Shown one piece after another: positions 49,101-60,749 of a stretch of 64,000 nt of DNA. The DNA is taken from assembly GCA_009617715.1 (NCBI GenBank), contig VTFK01000306.1, forward strand, positions 372,001 through 436,000, written 5' to 3'. Under the pieces are notes generated by a model. It had not been told where the DNA came from. It did not search any database and saw only the letters and a program-made list of their open reading frames with translations. Position 1 is the first letter of the stretch, and the number at the start of each line of letters is the position of its first letter. The translations under genes and the position numbers were made by a program. This DNA comes from Plectrocnemia conspersa (lineage: Eukaryota > Arthropoda > Insecta > Trichoptera > Polycentropodidae).

Positions 49101-50240
49101 ACAAATAGACTTACGATATATGATACAGAATCACGATGAATTATTTTTGACTCATTTAAATAAACATATCCAATTGCCTTTTTAATGTGCAAAACACAAT
49201 ATGTATTCTTTTGTGATATTATACAGAAAAAAACCAATACCGATGTACAAATACATATATTTTTAATAAGGAACACATACTCCTTCAATTATTAATTTCA
49301 TTATACCACCAACGCACAATCAAAGATAATCATATTATGTATCTTATTATTCCATTACTTGTAATCTATTTTAAATATTAATCCATTAATGCTAATAATG
49401 AATAATTTCATTAAAAAATACGTTAGTGGGCTCGAAATAGACCAGAGAAAAACGGAAAGCAGCTCATTTTGTGTTTCTATAGAACATGTATTATACGAGT
49501 GTTCCGATTTCGAGCCCTGTTCGTGAGTAAGTTTTGTTGAAACTGAAAAAACCAAAGAGTAACATATATTGCCATTTTTCTATAATCCTACTTAATTTGT
49601 ACGATAATAATGAATCTGTACAGATAATTTTTCTATTCGAATATATTATTTATTATTATACATATTATTGCTTTTCATGCTATGATATAATCTTTTTTAG
49701 TTGAACATTTACAAAAGAGCAACGCCTCGTTCAATAAAAAGTGTCTTTTTAACGATTAATATATCAAATTATATTTTGATAATAATACATTGTATATATT
49801 TATTTATGTATGAAATTCGATCATTTCCATAGTAGACGACGATCTATATATTTTTCGACTTTGCACTATAGATCATCCTATAGCGGACGTTCAAATACAT
49901 TCCTCAATTATAATATTATATAATTAATTAACATAAGCTTTGAAGTTATTTATTAACCAACTCAAAAGACTGCCAAAACTTATATAAAAAGTTTCATTGC
50001 GTGTTCAGTATTTGAGGGATTATCATTTTAGAAGTATAAATACAAGGTGCAATAATAATTATTATTATATATACACTAATTTACTAGTCTTAGTTTTCGA
50101 TGTATACATAATTTTATGACGATTTATGTAATCAACGAGCCGATACACTAATGCTAGTTTTAAAACTATTGTAAAAGATATTCTTTCACTATTATATTTT
50201 CGGTCTTTTATATAAATAAATTGTGCCAAAAGTTTGTTAT
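49101..50240 (+). other. Probable 3' UTR of the GAS2-like gene
   Basis: This AT-rich sequence directly follows the stop codon. Poly(A)-signal hexamers AATAAA occur at about 49158, 49735 and 50214. I cannot tell which is used. No coding frame of interest is present on either strand. Confidence 0.45.
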
Positions 50241-51133
50241 TATATGATTCGATTACTTTTCACGTTCGACGGAAACGTGCATGCCAATATTTGTGTAACT
50301 TTTATTGTTAAGTAATGAATTACTTTCATAAAAACTTTATGTAACTGATTATACTTATTTGTATAATAAAATAACTTGATTTATTTATTTATATTTTTTG
50401 TATATATTATTTTAATTATTAAAAAAGCAATAATTTTGTAAACGAGTTGATTAATTGATTTATGTAAGTTTTTGTTCTAATATCTTCATTAATTGGTAGT
50501 ACAACGCTTTGTAATATTTACAACAATCATTTACAACACAAAACTGAAGTAATAAACAATTGTTAAATATCAACTGAAGTAATTTTTTTTCAATCATTAA
50601 AAATAAAAATATTTCACATGCTTTATTTATAATGTAGTTAGCTATAGCTTAAAATGAAAAATCCTGATAAAGCTTTTTGAGGTTTAATTAAAACATTTAT
50701 GGATGTTTTCAAGACTATAATTTTAACTACAACTACATAGCACTATTACGTTCCAGCCTGCGGGCAAATATCATCTGCAAACTATTATTTTAATATCTTT
50801 AGAAGCTTATTACTTTCATTATCAAACGTTGGTGAGTTATGCCAGTTGTGAAGTATAAAAATAGTACTTATTTAAAAATAATACTAATTTATTTATTTAA
50901 TTTTTTATAAAATCATCATCATTTCGATTTGCTATTGCATTTTAAAATCTATAATGGTGCTGTTTAGCAGTAAATCGTAGCTACTATATGAAATTATCAC
51001 ATAATACAGTATAAATAATTATGACAAACACAATGCTTATTGTTATCGTCGCACAATATGACTGGTTTGTATGAGATATGATAATATACGACACTGATAG
51101 AATGTTTTATTGATCGATCTTTTCACGTTTCAG

Positions 51134-51277
51134 GCAGCTCTAGCAGCTCGTTTGGCCAAACGAGGTTTTTGGAAGCCGCGAGTCAACGTAAACCTTAACG
51201 CAAACACGAAAAAGTTTACATATTACAACAAATTCTTCAAAGCTGTCCCACGGGACTTGAAAGTATCACTCGTGTGA
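51134..51277 (+). CDS. Candidate terminal coding exon, 47 residues
   Basis: It follows a good acceptor (cttttcacgtttcag) and reads phase 0 for 47 codons to TGA. The product begins AALAARLAKRGFWKPRVNVN and ends PRDLKVSLV, a basic peptide with a codon usage and base composition unlike the surrounding AT-rich DNA. AATAAA hexamers follow at about 51308 and 51364, so it looks like a 3'-terminal exon. I do not recognise the peptide. It may be an alternative last exon of the upstream GAS2-like gene, or the last exon of a small separate gene. One weak candidate partner is a short frame starting at the ATG near 51032 (MLIVIVAQYDWF) ahead of a 60-70 nt intron. Confidence 0.45.
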   Translation, partial: AALAARLAKRGFWKPRVNVNLNANTKKFTYYNKFFKAVPRDLKVSLV

Positions 51278-51299
51278 ACGTTCATTGTAAATTTTGTAC

Positions 51300-52600
51300 T
51301 GAATCAAATAAATATATATAATACAAATGTAGTGATTAGATCTTGAAAGTGTCGTATTTTGAAATAAATGTGATGATTTTCCTCGTCTTATCTATGCAGA
51401 TTTGTTCTGCTGTACGCCGAGGGGTGTGTTTGTAAACAGGAAAATTGATAAGTATTCAAGTTATACAGTCTCGCATGCACTGCATCTGAATCATTAAGTC
51501 ATTTACTCATCGGATGTAACGGAGGAGCAACGACTTATCAGTCTCGATGCAGACCCGTTTGATTTGTCGCACTGAAATGCATTGTGCTCAGGTTGCATAA
51601 TGAGAGTCCATTGTCTTATTGATGATTAATTGAATAAAAAGTGAAATGAAAGAAGTGGTTGAGTTTTACTATGAAAAAAATATTATTACTGAGTGCTTTA
51701 AATAAATTGCTAGCTATTTTACAACTTTTTATATATATTTGATAAAAAAATCTGAATTTTGTAAATAATTTTAATTACAACAAAATAGTGACTTTCAAAA
51801 TGAGCACATATTAAAATAAATACATAATAAAATCAGTTGTAACACGTTCGTTACATTCAAATGCAGAAAAAGCTGCCAGCTATATAGGTGAGTTAGGTGA
51901 ATTAGCAAAGTACAAACTTACTTTATAAAAGTAGAAGTTAATAGTCTAATTATGCTGCTGAGGGATTTGAATGTGATTATGGCAATGATCCTGACTGGTA
52001 TTTGTTGTACCCAGGATCCCATTGATTTATACGATTTTCTATTTTTAATCAATTTTTTTCCCCATAACAATAAATAAGCCGGAATTACAGTCATTCAATG
52101 ATATAAAATAAATGCTTCTGTTGGAAGTGGATTACCATAGAACAAATTAAATTAAAATGTTGGTAGCTCCATTATATTGCCGATGAATTATGTTCCATTC
52201 AAACCTAATAATATATGCGGTTGGTTGTGAAGGCCATCAACATTTTGTTATTGAGGTAACAGTCCTGATTTACAGGCGAAATGTGCTTATTCTTAGAAAC
52301 CCATTGATTTCAAGCAATTTGAATTTTTTCTTCAAGATGCTTCAGTTTTTAGTTCCCCTTTCCTTAGCAATAAAACGAATAAGTCAAACATACAATCGTT
52401 AAATATAGCAGGAATGCACTTAAGAGATAAATGCTTGCGTGGTAAATTTTAGTTTGGCAGATGAAAAGTGTCAAATGTCAAGACACTGGTTAACAAAATA
52501 TGGGCAAAGCTTGTAAGAATGCAATCATAGAGTTATACTTTATTGTTTGTTTTATAATATCATGTGACGGAATAATAAATTTAATACATTTAAGGTGACC
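51300..52600. other. No gene seen
   Basis: AT-rich DNA downstream of the candidate terminal exon. 51400-51620 is slightly more balanced and unique. The 70-codon ORF at 52190-52402 has no recognisable domain. Confidence 0.4.
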
Positions 52601-52619
52601 AAACATTATCCATTGAGGA

Positions 52620-52870
52620 TGATTGTCCTCCTTATGTCCCTCTGTGTACTCCTTGAACAAATATTTCCAAAATGCCCTTTTCTATGAGCTCCTGTAGTAA
52701 TTTCTCTTCCTTTTTTTATGACTGCTGCTAATTACTAATAATAGTGAACGTCAAAGATGGTCATTGAACAAAAATTTTCCAAAGAACTTTTTTTAGGTCC
52801 CGCAGATATTTATCCTTCTTAAACAAAAATTTTCAATATGGCCTTTTCATTTTTAGTGTCCTTGCAGTTA
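52620..52870 (+). repeat. Three diverged tandem units
   Basis: CTTGAACAAATATTTCCAAA, TTGAACAAAAATTTTCCAAA and TTAAACAAAAATTTTCAATA each lead into a CxxTTTTxTATG/TAGxTCCxGCAG-like segment, spaced by roughly 85-130 bp. Unit boundaries are approximate. Confidence 0.4.
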
Positions 52871-53509
52871 TTGAAATATAAATATTTTTTACCAATGATA
52901 ATTCATTACGATACAATTTATCAATGTTTAAATGTGATATAGATTATTTGTTGATTTCAATAGCAATTTTAATGAGACTAATTTATAGTTGACAGGATAT
53001 AAGGTAAATTTACTATTTAGTTGTTATTTATGCGTTAGTTACAAAACTTGTATTGAACAAATTAATTTTAGATGAGAGGAATGTCACTAGTTTTAAAATA
53101 TTTTCCAGGTGGAGAAACATGATGATGACGTCACGATTTATTGTCAACACTTGGAGACATTCCATATAGATTTTAACAATTGATTTTTAGACATCCTTTT
53201 AATGTCGATTCCCTATTGGGTTGTAGATTCATTCTCAAGAGCTAAAAAATCAGAATTGTAATAGCAAAAGAAATTTTAAAACCGATATTAAGAAGATTTT
53301 TAACTATATTTCCGTCATTAAAGTATTTTTAACTAAAAGTGGGAACCGAGTGCAAATAATTTAAGAGAAAAGATTTTGGGCTGCTATTGACACAAACAGA
53401 GTCTATTTTTTACAAATTAGTGACACAAATGAAGTCTTTTTTTTCATTTATTATAATTTTGAAGTTAACTGTTAATTAATTACTAATAATAGTGAACGTC
53501 AAAATTAAA

Positions 53510-55815
53510 AAAAATGTTTTTATTGTTAGATTGTTAGGTTAATAACTGTTGTTTATGATCAATTTTTTTCAGTTATTAATAACTTTAATAAACGAATAAG
53601 CACTCTAAGTTTTGGAGTTTGTAAAATCCTAAAATGTGTTTTTGGCAGGAGCTTGATTGTTAGACTCTTTGAGAAGAATTCGGGATTCTTTTTTGTGATA
53701 TTTTATGACCTTGACTATTGTTCGAAGGACCAGTGAAATATTTAAAATGGTATTTGAATCGTTTGTTTGCTATTTCTAAATGTTTAACAACAAATAGGCT
53801 TGCATCTACACCCGCATCCGTAAATCGCGAGCACCCGCGGTGTAAAAAAGAGGGAAAACTTCCTCTCGGGTTAGTTCAAGTTTATTAGCCACTATAGTCG
53901 TTTTAATTAGCATGTCCCAAATAAATCAATCACGAAATATGTTCGATAAGTATGGAGGATGAGGGAATATTGAACTCGGTAAATCTGTGCCAATCTTATC
54001 CAAAAGGCTTCACTTAAAGGATAATTGAGATAGATATGATGCTTTCCAGAGCTGCAAAAACGATTGTATTGTAAATGAACCAAACAAGTTTGGGAAATCA
54101 TGATATATACGTTCAAAAGCCAGACTTCTGTAAAGTGATTCCTGATTAATTCATGAATTTTTAATTCCTAATTGTTGTGACAAAATAACAATAGTAAATA
54201 AATATAAGTTTATTTCATTCTCAGACACTTTAATAGTAAATTTATTTATGAGTATTAAAATATGTTTATTTTATTTTTTATGTTTGTCCACGAGCTACTC
54301 ATTTAACTTTTATATAATCTATTACTTAACATACACAAAGTTTATGCCTTCAAATGAATCGACGTTGAACAAATCAGCCATAAATCGGCCTTAGCCTTGA
54401 ATAAGTTCGGAGGTCCATATGTAAATCGACGTTTCGGTCTCATCTCCGGGGAAGATCCGCGAAGGAAAGGCCACGGAAGACGTGTCTTATTTCTCTGGGA
54501 GACGTCGCGTCTGATCATCTACGTTCAGGGTGATACAGTAGCGGCCTCAACTGGTGTTGATCCTTACGATGATGATGCTCATTGTGAATTGTGAGCACGT
54601 GCACGGTCACGAGTCGCGCCCGGGCACATCCTGTTTCAGATCCTATCGTGCTAATTTTGTTTTCGCGCCCAACCTTTATAACCGATAGAGTAATGGCCTA
54701 CTCACAGCGAATCGATAATCGAAGCAAACGATTTACAATTTTAATGTTAGACTATCTAAAAAAATCAAATTCACAGAAATTTCATGTAGTCAATGAAATG
54801 TGCGACACAAATTCAAAATACCACTCTATTGTAGTGTAAATTGACAGTTTAAAATAACCGAACTGGTAAAAATGAGGTATGAAACACGAAGATACATCAA
54901 TTAACCCGGCGCGTGTATTAACTACTTGCAATGGCTGTGGTAATAGGTGATTAAATATGGCTTTTGAATTGTGGTTATTGTGCAACTATGGGTGTCCGGC
55001 ACCATGTCGATATCCTCAAAAAACCTTACATTTTTGTACGGCAAGTCACTTTTGTTGTTCAAAACCACTTATTATCATTCGAATGATGTTTAAATTCATT
55101 ATGGACAACAACACTAATGTCACTTTTCACTTTTTCCCACGATGATTCGTCTCTTAATCATAAATCAGCAAAATAAAATAAATTATTAATTCGAGCACAT
55201 ATTATACAAATATTAACGCGTTAGCGCGTTTGCAGTCGGAATAAAATTATTCGCAATTTACATTATTGCCCTGTAACAAAAATACCATTAGACACATTGG
55301 AAACCATTTGTATTCAACGTTGTCGATCAAGCGACGCTGCATATTTTATATATTTACATTTACCATCAATATATAGACCCTTATTTTTATCGCTTTTGCT
55401 AATTAAAATTAAATTAAAATAAATATTTGTATATAGTTATACATATATTTAAATAATTCAATTTATTTTTTTGTTAAATATTTTAATGTATTATTTTATC
55501 AAAAGAATATTAAAATATTTATTGTACTCACTTGGTTTCACATATTTATTATTAAATTAGTAATAACAAAGCATAAAATTAAATAGCATATTTTTATCAG
55601 CAATCTATAATATAAAAAGCTGGGTAGAATAGCCAGTTAAAATATATCAAGCAATCAATGTACAATTTCACTGCTCAGTATCAGTAAAAGTGTATTTTTT
55701 TCACAAACGGATGATCTGGTACGCCAATTTCAACATGATCAGGTATTTACAGAATTGTGGTATTACATCATACGATAAAATACTACAATATTTAAAATTA
55801 ATTAAACGAAACCTA
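53510..55815. other. No certain gene; GC-richer unique segment 54380-54700
   Basis: 54397-54594 holds a 65-codon frame (MNKFGGPYVNRRFGLISGED and on) in a balanced-composition island, with a CACGTG E-box at about 54597. I recognise no domain and see no splice structure. The remainder is AT-rich. Confidence 0.35.
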
Positions 55816-55819
55816 ATCT

Positions 55820-55980
55820 AATGAAAGTTCAAAAACATTAGTTAATTTAAGAATTTTCACTAGGTCAAGTTGAGTTTGGTTAAATCGTGTAGGTTAGGTT
55901 TGGGTTTAAACGCTCAGTTATTTAGCTTTCATATTCATCAAAACTCGGTTTAGATATGTTTATATATATTAAACATTTCT
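55820..55980 (+). repeat. Foldback-family body fragment (copy F)
   Basis: AATGAAAGTTCAAAAACATT, TTTTCACTAGGTCAAGTTGA and GTGTAGGTTAGGTTTGGGTT match the start of copy D at 56641-56740 (GGTTAATTCGTGTAGGTTAA and GTTTGGGTTTGAAC). It abuts the minus-strand SINE. Confidence 0.5.
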
Positions 55981-55982
55981 AA

Positions 55983-56480
55983 TATTTGGCGTAAGCCCAA
56001 TGCGTTATAACGGGGTAAATCTGTACCAACTGAGTAAGTCAATCAGATATAATGAATACTGTGGCGGCGTTCTGACAGTTCCCAGTGTTGCCACACCACC
56101 GCTCAACTTGTGAAGCGGGTGGTTTTTTAACAACTGGTAATATATACATTCTTCCCCTCTCTCGCCTTGACTACGGTCTAACACCCCGCGTCCCCGCCAC
56201 CTCTCCAAAAAAGGTCGTTTAATTAAATAGCCCTAAAAACCATATGCGCTACAATACCTACAATTATTAACCACCAAACTGAAAATCTGGGAATCGGTGA
56301 TATCTATATTAATTATTATGTGTAACATAATTTATAACCAATAGATGTCACTGCAGCTGGGGCCGTTTTTATTTATAACAACGCATTTTTTATAAATAAA
56401 AATTCAAGTTTCGTGGCCGGGGCTCGTACCTGTAACCTCAGAGTTACTAGTCTGAGACGTTACGGACTACGCTATTTCGT
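55983..56480 (-). mobile_element. tRNA-derived SINE, minus strand, with a nested insertion
   Basis: On the reverse complement: the tRNA-like head (GGACGAAATAGCGTAGTCCG at 56480, loop CTAGTAA, and a B-box-like GGTACGAGCCC), then the body (AACCAATAGATGTCAC region, GGGAATCGGTGATATC region), then the 3' block ACCCCGTTATAACGCATTGG ending near 55983. It matches 62784-63107 except for about 200 extra bp at 56060-56262. The head's anticodon loop is that of tRNA-Thr(AGT), an inference. Confidence 0.7.
56060..56262. mobile_element. About 200-bp insertion inside the SINE, class unknown
   Basis: Absent from the SINE copy at 62784-63107, where the two flanks adjoin. The insert is GC-richer. It begins GTGGCGGCGTTCTG and has CCCCGCCACC near its far part, giving a possible short inverted repeat (GTGGCGG/CCGCCAC). 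TAC occurs at both junctions and may be a 3-bp target duplication. No coding frame. Confidence 0.5.
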
Positions 56481-56639
56481 CCTTAATATAAGTCAATACC
56501 AGTATAAAGTTTAAATACTAAAAAGACTTTGTATATATTTAAATACTAAAAAGTCAGAGTAAGTCGATTTCCAAAGACTCAGATTCCATTGCTATACATG
56601 TGTTAACTTATAAGGTTCTTTTTTGATTTCAACATAAGC

Positions 56640-57190
56640 TAATGAAAGTTCTAAAACTATAATTAGTTTTAGAACTTTCATTGGGTCATGTTGGGTTTGG
56701 TTAATTCGTGTAGGTTAAGTTTGGGTTTGAACAGTAAAATTAGCGTTTCGCAACTGTCAAATTGAGTTTCAGACAAATTTTAGAAAAACATATAATTTCA
56801 CTAACGCCTGTCAGTTAAAATTTATTTTGCTAATAGGAATATATATCTACTTGTGAAAATGTATTTGGACTTCACTGAAAAATTCATCGTATATAAATAA
56901 ATTAAAATAAGTATGTAATTGTATATATGTATATTACTACATATAGAAAAGTTTATATCATAAAATTTTACTAGAACCTACCAGATAAATTATATTTTTA
57001 CTTGTACAAATATTTATCTACCGGTGAAAATTTATTCCGATATGATTTCACTATAATGACATATTTAAAAAAATATTTTCGGGATAGATTTGATACTGTT
57101 TTTTTTTATTTTTTTTGCGGTATACATGCATTTTTCTGGCCAAACTCAAGGAGGGTGAAATGCCCCTACCTGCTCCTCCCCAAATTACGT
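56640..57190 (-). mobile_element. Foldback element copy D
   Basis: Begins with an 18-bp perfect inverted repeat (AATGAAAGTTCTAAAACT at 56641-56658, complement at 56665-56682). The body aligns with copy C (GCGTTTCGCAACTGTCAAAT, GTGAAAATGTATTTGGACTT, ACCGGTGAAAATTTATT). It ends in CAAACTCAAGGAGGGTGAAA and CCTCCCC. The long palindrome is missing. Confidence 0.6.
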
Positions 57191-57199
57191 CACTGATTT

Positions 57200-59360
57200 T
57201 CTTTATAAGAAGTGAGTTCTGTCACCTTTCTTTCAAAAAAAAAGTCCTGGCAAAGTGTATTTTTTGCAACTATTGATCATTTGGTAACACCATCCAAAGC
57301 CAACTATCGTTCAAGCGTATTATGCAATTTAAATTCGCGAAATCACTCATTTGAAGCACAGCGCGAATAGCCAACTTATCTGGTCCCCTGATGCGCTAAT
57401 AATATTGTGAGTCAATGGCTAATTGTCTCCGTCAAGTCTTGTCGGCCTCTGCGCCTCGTCATCGACAGACGCGCGCGGACGCGAATAACAATGGGCCAGA
57501 CCAGGATCAAGGATCCGATAAATCCGTGGTCAATTTCGAATTCGAGCCCAGACTCCGGAGCTGCCTGATTACGAAACGGAATTGCGAAATTTTGGCTTTT
57601 TCGACCCGGCGAGACGATCGATTATCGGCTAAATGTGTCGCCATTAAATCATTGACATGGTTTAACTACTATCTCAAAATTATATCATCCCTGAAAGGAC
57701 TCATTAGAATATTCGCCAAATAATTTGTCGATTACCAATGCAAAATCGACCTCCTCATAATCATAAGTGGATATTCGCGATATGCGAAAGATACGTGCTT
57801 AGTCACTGAAATGCGCTTTCGAGATACATAAATAAAAAGTGTGGTGCTGATGATGATAATCAAGAGTCGCGTCGGCGATAATAATGTAATCTACCACCCA
57901 AATCAGCGTTTCCCAAATTTAAAAAAATAGGTTTAAATATATCATATATAAAATGATATTTTCATATATTATTAAATTTATATGGAAATTTGTTCCAAAC
58001 ATTATTAGGTATTATATAATATATACAATAAAATGATGTATTTAAAATATTTCATAAATTTTGCTGAATGAAGTCAATCGCAGCTAAACATCATTCTGGT
58101 AATTTGATTTCAAAATATAGCATCCATAAGTGCTATAATTTACAAATGATATTTACTCTTAATCAGGAGTAAAAGTATAAAAATATATTTCCGGATTATA
58201 ATTCTAGTCTTATTGGAACGCAATAAATTTACCAATAAAATAAGCATTTAATCACAAATTTAATACAGTTAGTCAACAATACAACACGTTGGTCTGTCAG
58301 GCCATTGCTAATATCACTCAAGTAGCAGCTAATTCATAGAGATAACAACTTATTTTGCTGAACATGTAAGCTGTAGTTACAGAGAGCCCCATCTACGACT
58401 TCATACTCTCATTGAGTCCTTCATTAACGATACTCAAATAACACTATTAATACAAATACTAAATGAGAAAAATAATCACTAGGATCAAAAAGTTTTGGAA
58501 GCGCTTGTATAGGAATTGCACGTACGCCACTTAAAAATAAATACGGTTTGGTTTTTTACTGTTGTACTACAGTCTATTCAAATTCATAGCTGTCAATTTC
58601 AAGGAATACGCGCGTCCGTCATATAAATTGTTTGTTTTACGCCTCGGTTAAAATTCCTTAATCAAAAATTTCTGTATATGCAAATCCACATACGCGTTCC
58701 GACGCGTTTGCAATAAAATATATTATCTTATGCAATCTCGATCGCCAATAATCAGGTTGACAACCTCTAAGAAAAGTATTTGTATTAATATCTTTTAAAG
58801 GCATGATGCCATAATTCATAAAAAAAAATCTTGAGCTGAAAACTTATTCGCCAAAGGATCAGACAATGGGAGAGCGATTCATCATGAATGAGAAGAATAT
58901 TTTGAACATCTTGGCTTCCAACTCATTAAGTTATGGATCTAGCCATCGCCTCATGCAAATCTAGCCAGCGTGCACTCGACGTCGTCGACGTGATTGGAAA
59001 TCGACATCGACGATCACGGGAATCGAACCGGGTTTTACCGGTAATCTTTGGGAGTCACGAGCCGCTCGTGACCCGGACCCTTCCCCATTACCACTTTGAC
59101 CATCTTTACCCGTTATTGAGGATTTTAGCATAGCCGAATACGCATTGCTGTAGCTGATCATGTGTCCTGTGTAAGGTTATATTTTTGCGCCCCTTCGTTT
59201 TATGCTGTGAGAAATAATCATTCAAGAAGTTGAAAGTATTATAATAAATTTAAATTATGAAATGATTGTATTTGCATTTTGTCCGAAATTTGCTATTAAA
59301 TAATTTTAACTTGCTCAGTCTACTCTCACGCGAAGCAGTAAAAACAGAAAGAGTAAGAAC
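57200..59360. other. No certain gene; GC-richer segments at 57390-57720 and 58930-59120
   Basis: 57415-57723 contains a 102-codon frame (MANCLRQVLSASAPRHRQTR and on) in a CpG-containing unique island; no domain recognised. 58930-59120 has a B-box-like GGTTCGATTCC on the minus strand (near 59017-59027), with a hairpin GTCACGAGCGGCTCGTGAC beside it, but no cloverleaf, so it is at most a degenerate tRNA-derived repeat. Confidence 0.35.
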
Positions 59361-59363
59361 ATC

Positions 59364-59515
59364 AGGGACATTTAAGCTTTTTTCAGGACGGAGCAAAAGT
59401 TGTCCAGTTTTTGATTTCATTAAAATTCATAGTATTTCATTTAATGACATGCATTTTTCTGATCAAATTCAAGAGGGGAGCAAACGACCCCCCCCGCTCC
59501 TCAATTACATCCCTG
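59364..59515 (-). repeat. Foldback-family terminal fragment (copy E)
   Basis: GATTTCATTAAAATTCATAG, ATTTCATTTAATGACATGCA, CAAATTCAAGAGGGGAGCAA and a CCCCCCC run match the G-run/C-run terminus of copies B, C and D. The 135-codon ORF at 59266-59673 runs through it and is spurious. Confidence 0.55.
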
Positions 59516-59739
59516 GAAATCACATTAATTTAGAGTGTGATGTCTTAGATGTTGCGCTTCCAGTTGTCTCCGAAGATCAGATTAAACTCAGACATGGAAT
59601 GAAAAGCAGCTGCTTCCTCGGTATTTTAAGTCTGGATCAATGTTTGGCGAAACTCCGCTTGGTGCGACTGTGAATGAACTCTGGTATGTCCCAACTCGGA
59701 TGTACATATATATTCACCGAATTGTTGATCAAATTCTAT

Positions 59740-60140
59740 TTCATTATAATTCAGTTGTGAAGTCTCAGCTCTTCATAAAATGAGATCGGAAGTGCCTCAA
59801 GACAGTGTGCTTGAACCGATAATGTACCTACTGTACACAGCAGACTCACCACTAACCAGCAAAACTTTTTTTGCTACCTTTGCAGACGGTACGGTCGTTA
59901 TAGCCTCCCTTGAAAATGCAAACATGACGTTTAGAATTATACAAGAACATCTAAATAAAATTAAAAAATGGCTACAATCATAAAGAATCAAGCAAACGAG
60001 AAAAAAACTGTTCATGTGACATTTACCATAAAAAAGAATACATTACAGCCCAGTTAAATAATAATATAATATCACAAGCAGATAGTGCCAAATATATGGG
60101 GATGCACATGAATAGAAGATTCACATAAAATACACATAAA
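59740..60140 (+). pseudogene. Jockey-like non-LTR reverse transcriptase fragment
   Basis: 59780-59983 reads MRSEVPQDSVLEPIMYLLYT followed by TFADGTVVIASLENANMTFR and HLNKIKKWL. This is the polymerase palm region; the catalytic FADD is altered to FADG and PQGS to PQDS, so it is inactive. Beyond the stop one can follow HVTFTIKKNTL and DSAKYMGMHMNRRFT in other frames. The sequence breaks off at 60147 at a TAGGGATTGCAATATCGG motif. Confidence 0.8.
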
Positions 60141-60146
60141 TTAGAT

Positions 60147-60240
60147 TAGGGATTGCAATATCGGTAGTACTGATACCAGTAATACCGGTATTGGGACAAA
60201 ATTTATATTCGGTACTACCGGTATTACAAACTAAAATACC
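60147..60240 (+). repeat. Possible hAT-like end with repeated ACCGGTATT motifs
   Basis: TAGGGATTGCAATATCGG resembles the start of the hAT TIR at 992 (TAGGGATTCCAATCCCGGG), with the same pattern of subterminal palindromic motifs (TACCGGTATT, TACTACCGGTATTAC). It truncates the reverse transcriptase relic. No matching right end was located, so the element is not delimited. Confidence 0.35.
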
Positions 60241-60289
60241 ATACTTCTTTTTGAAATCTGTATTTCTTTTTTTGTTAAAAGTGAAAACG

Positions 60290-60740
60290 ACGATGCCTAT
60301 ATATTGCTTAAAAGTAAAAGCGTACAATAAAATGATGTTCACTGTAGGAGATTACCTTAAGTAGTTTTATCAGGGTCGGATATCTAAGTAGAATGTTATT
60401 ATCTCTTTTAGTCCAATAGGAATACAATATTGGCCCACCCTACCTATGCGCAAAAATTCACCGGATGATATTTTAGCGTTTTTAAAATTTAATTTAACAT
60501 GTTCGATATTTTTGTATTTTTGTAAATGCGCAACGTGTCAACAAAAAAGAAATACATTTGCTAAATCTCCTGCAAATATAACGGTACCTAGCAGTGTCTA
60601 GTAAATCTGTTATCTAACAGAGAAATGACCGCACCCTATTTTATGATAGGGATGGCTGGCGAAGTGAATACAAAAACAGATATGCATACTCGATTTTCTT
60701 TCTATTATTTGTACATTTTTATCTCCATTCAGACATATTT
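60290..60740 (-). repeat. Dispersed repeat Y, copy 2 (inverted)
   Basis: Reverse-complement relative of 22215-22670, including TATTGGCCCACCCTACCTAT and GGGATGGCTGGCGAAGTGAA. It begins about 150 bp after the end motif TAGGGATTGCAATATCGG at 60147, so the two may be parts of one compound element. Confidence 0.7.
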
Positions 60741-60749
60741 TATCCTAAT

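Noticed and set aside
58985..59095. tRNA gene on the minus strand
   Set aside because: Only a B-box-like GGTTCGATTCC and a hairpin are present; no cloverleaf, acceptor stem or proper A-box spacing, so at most a decayed tRNA-derived repeat.
59266..59673. 135-codon + strand ORF
   Set aside because: It crosses a foldback-family fragment with poly-C and has mixed composition, so it is a chance frame.
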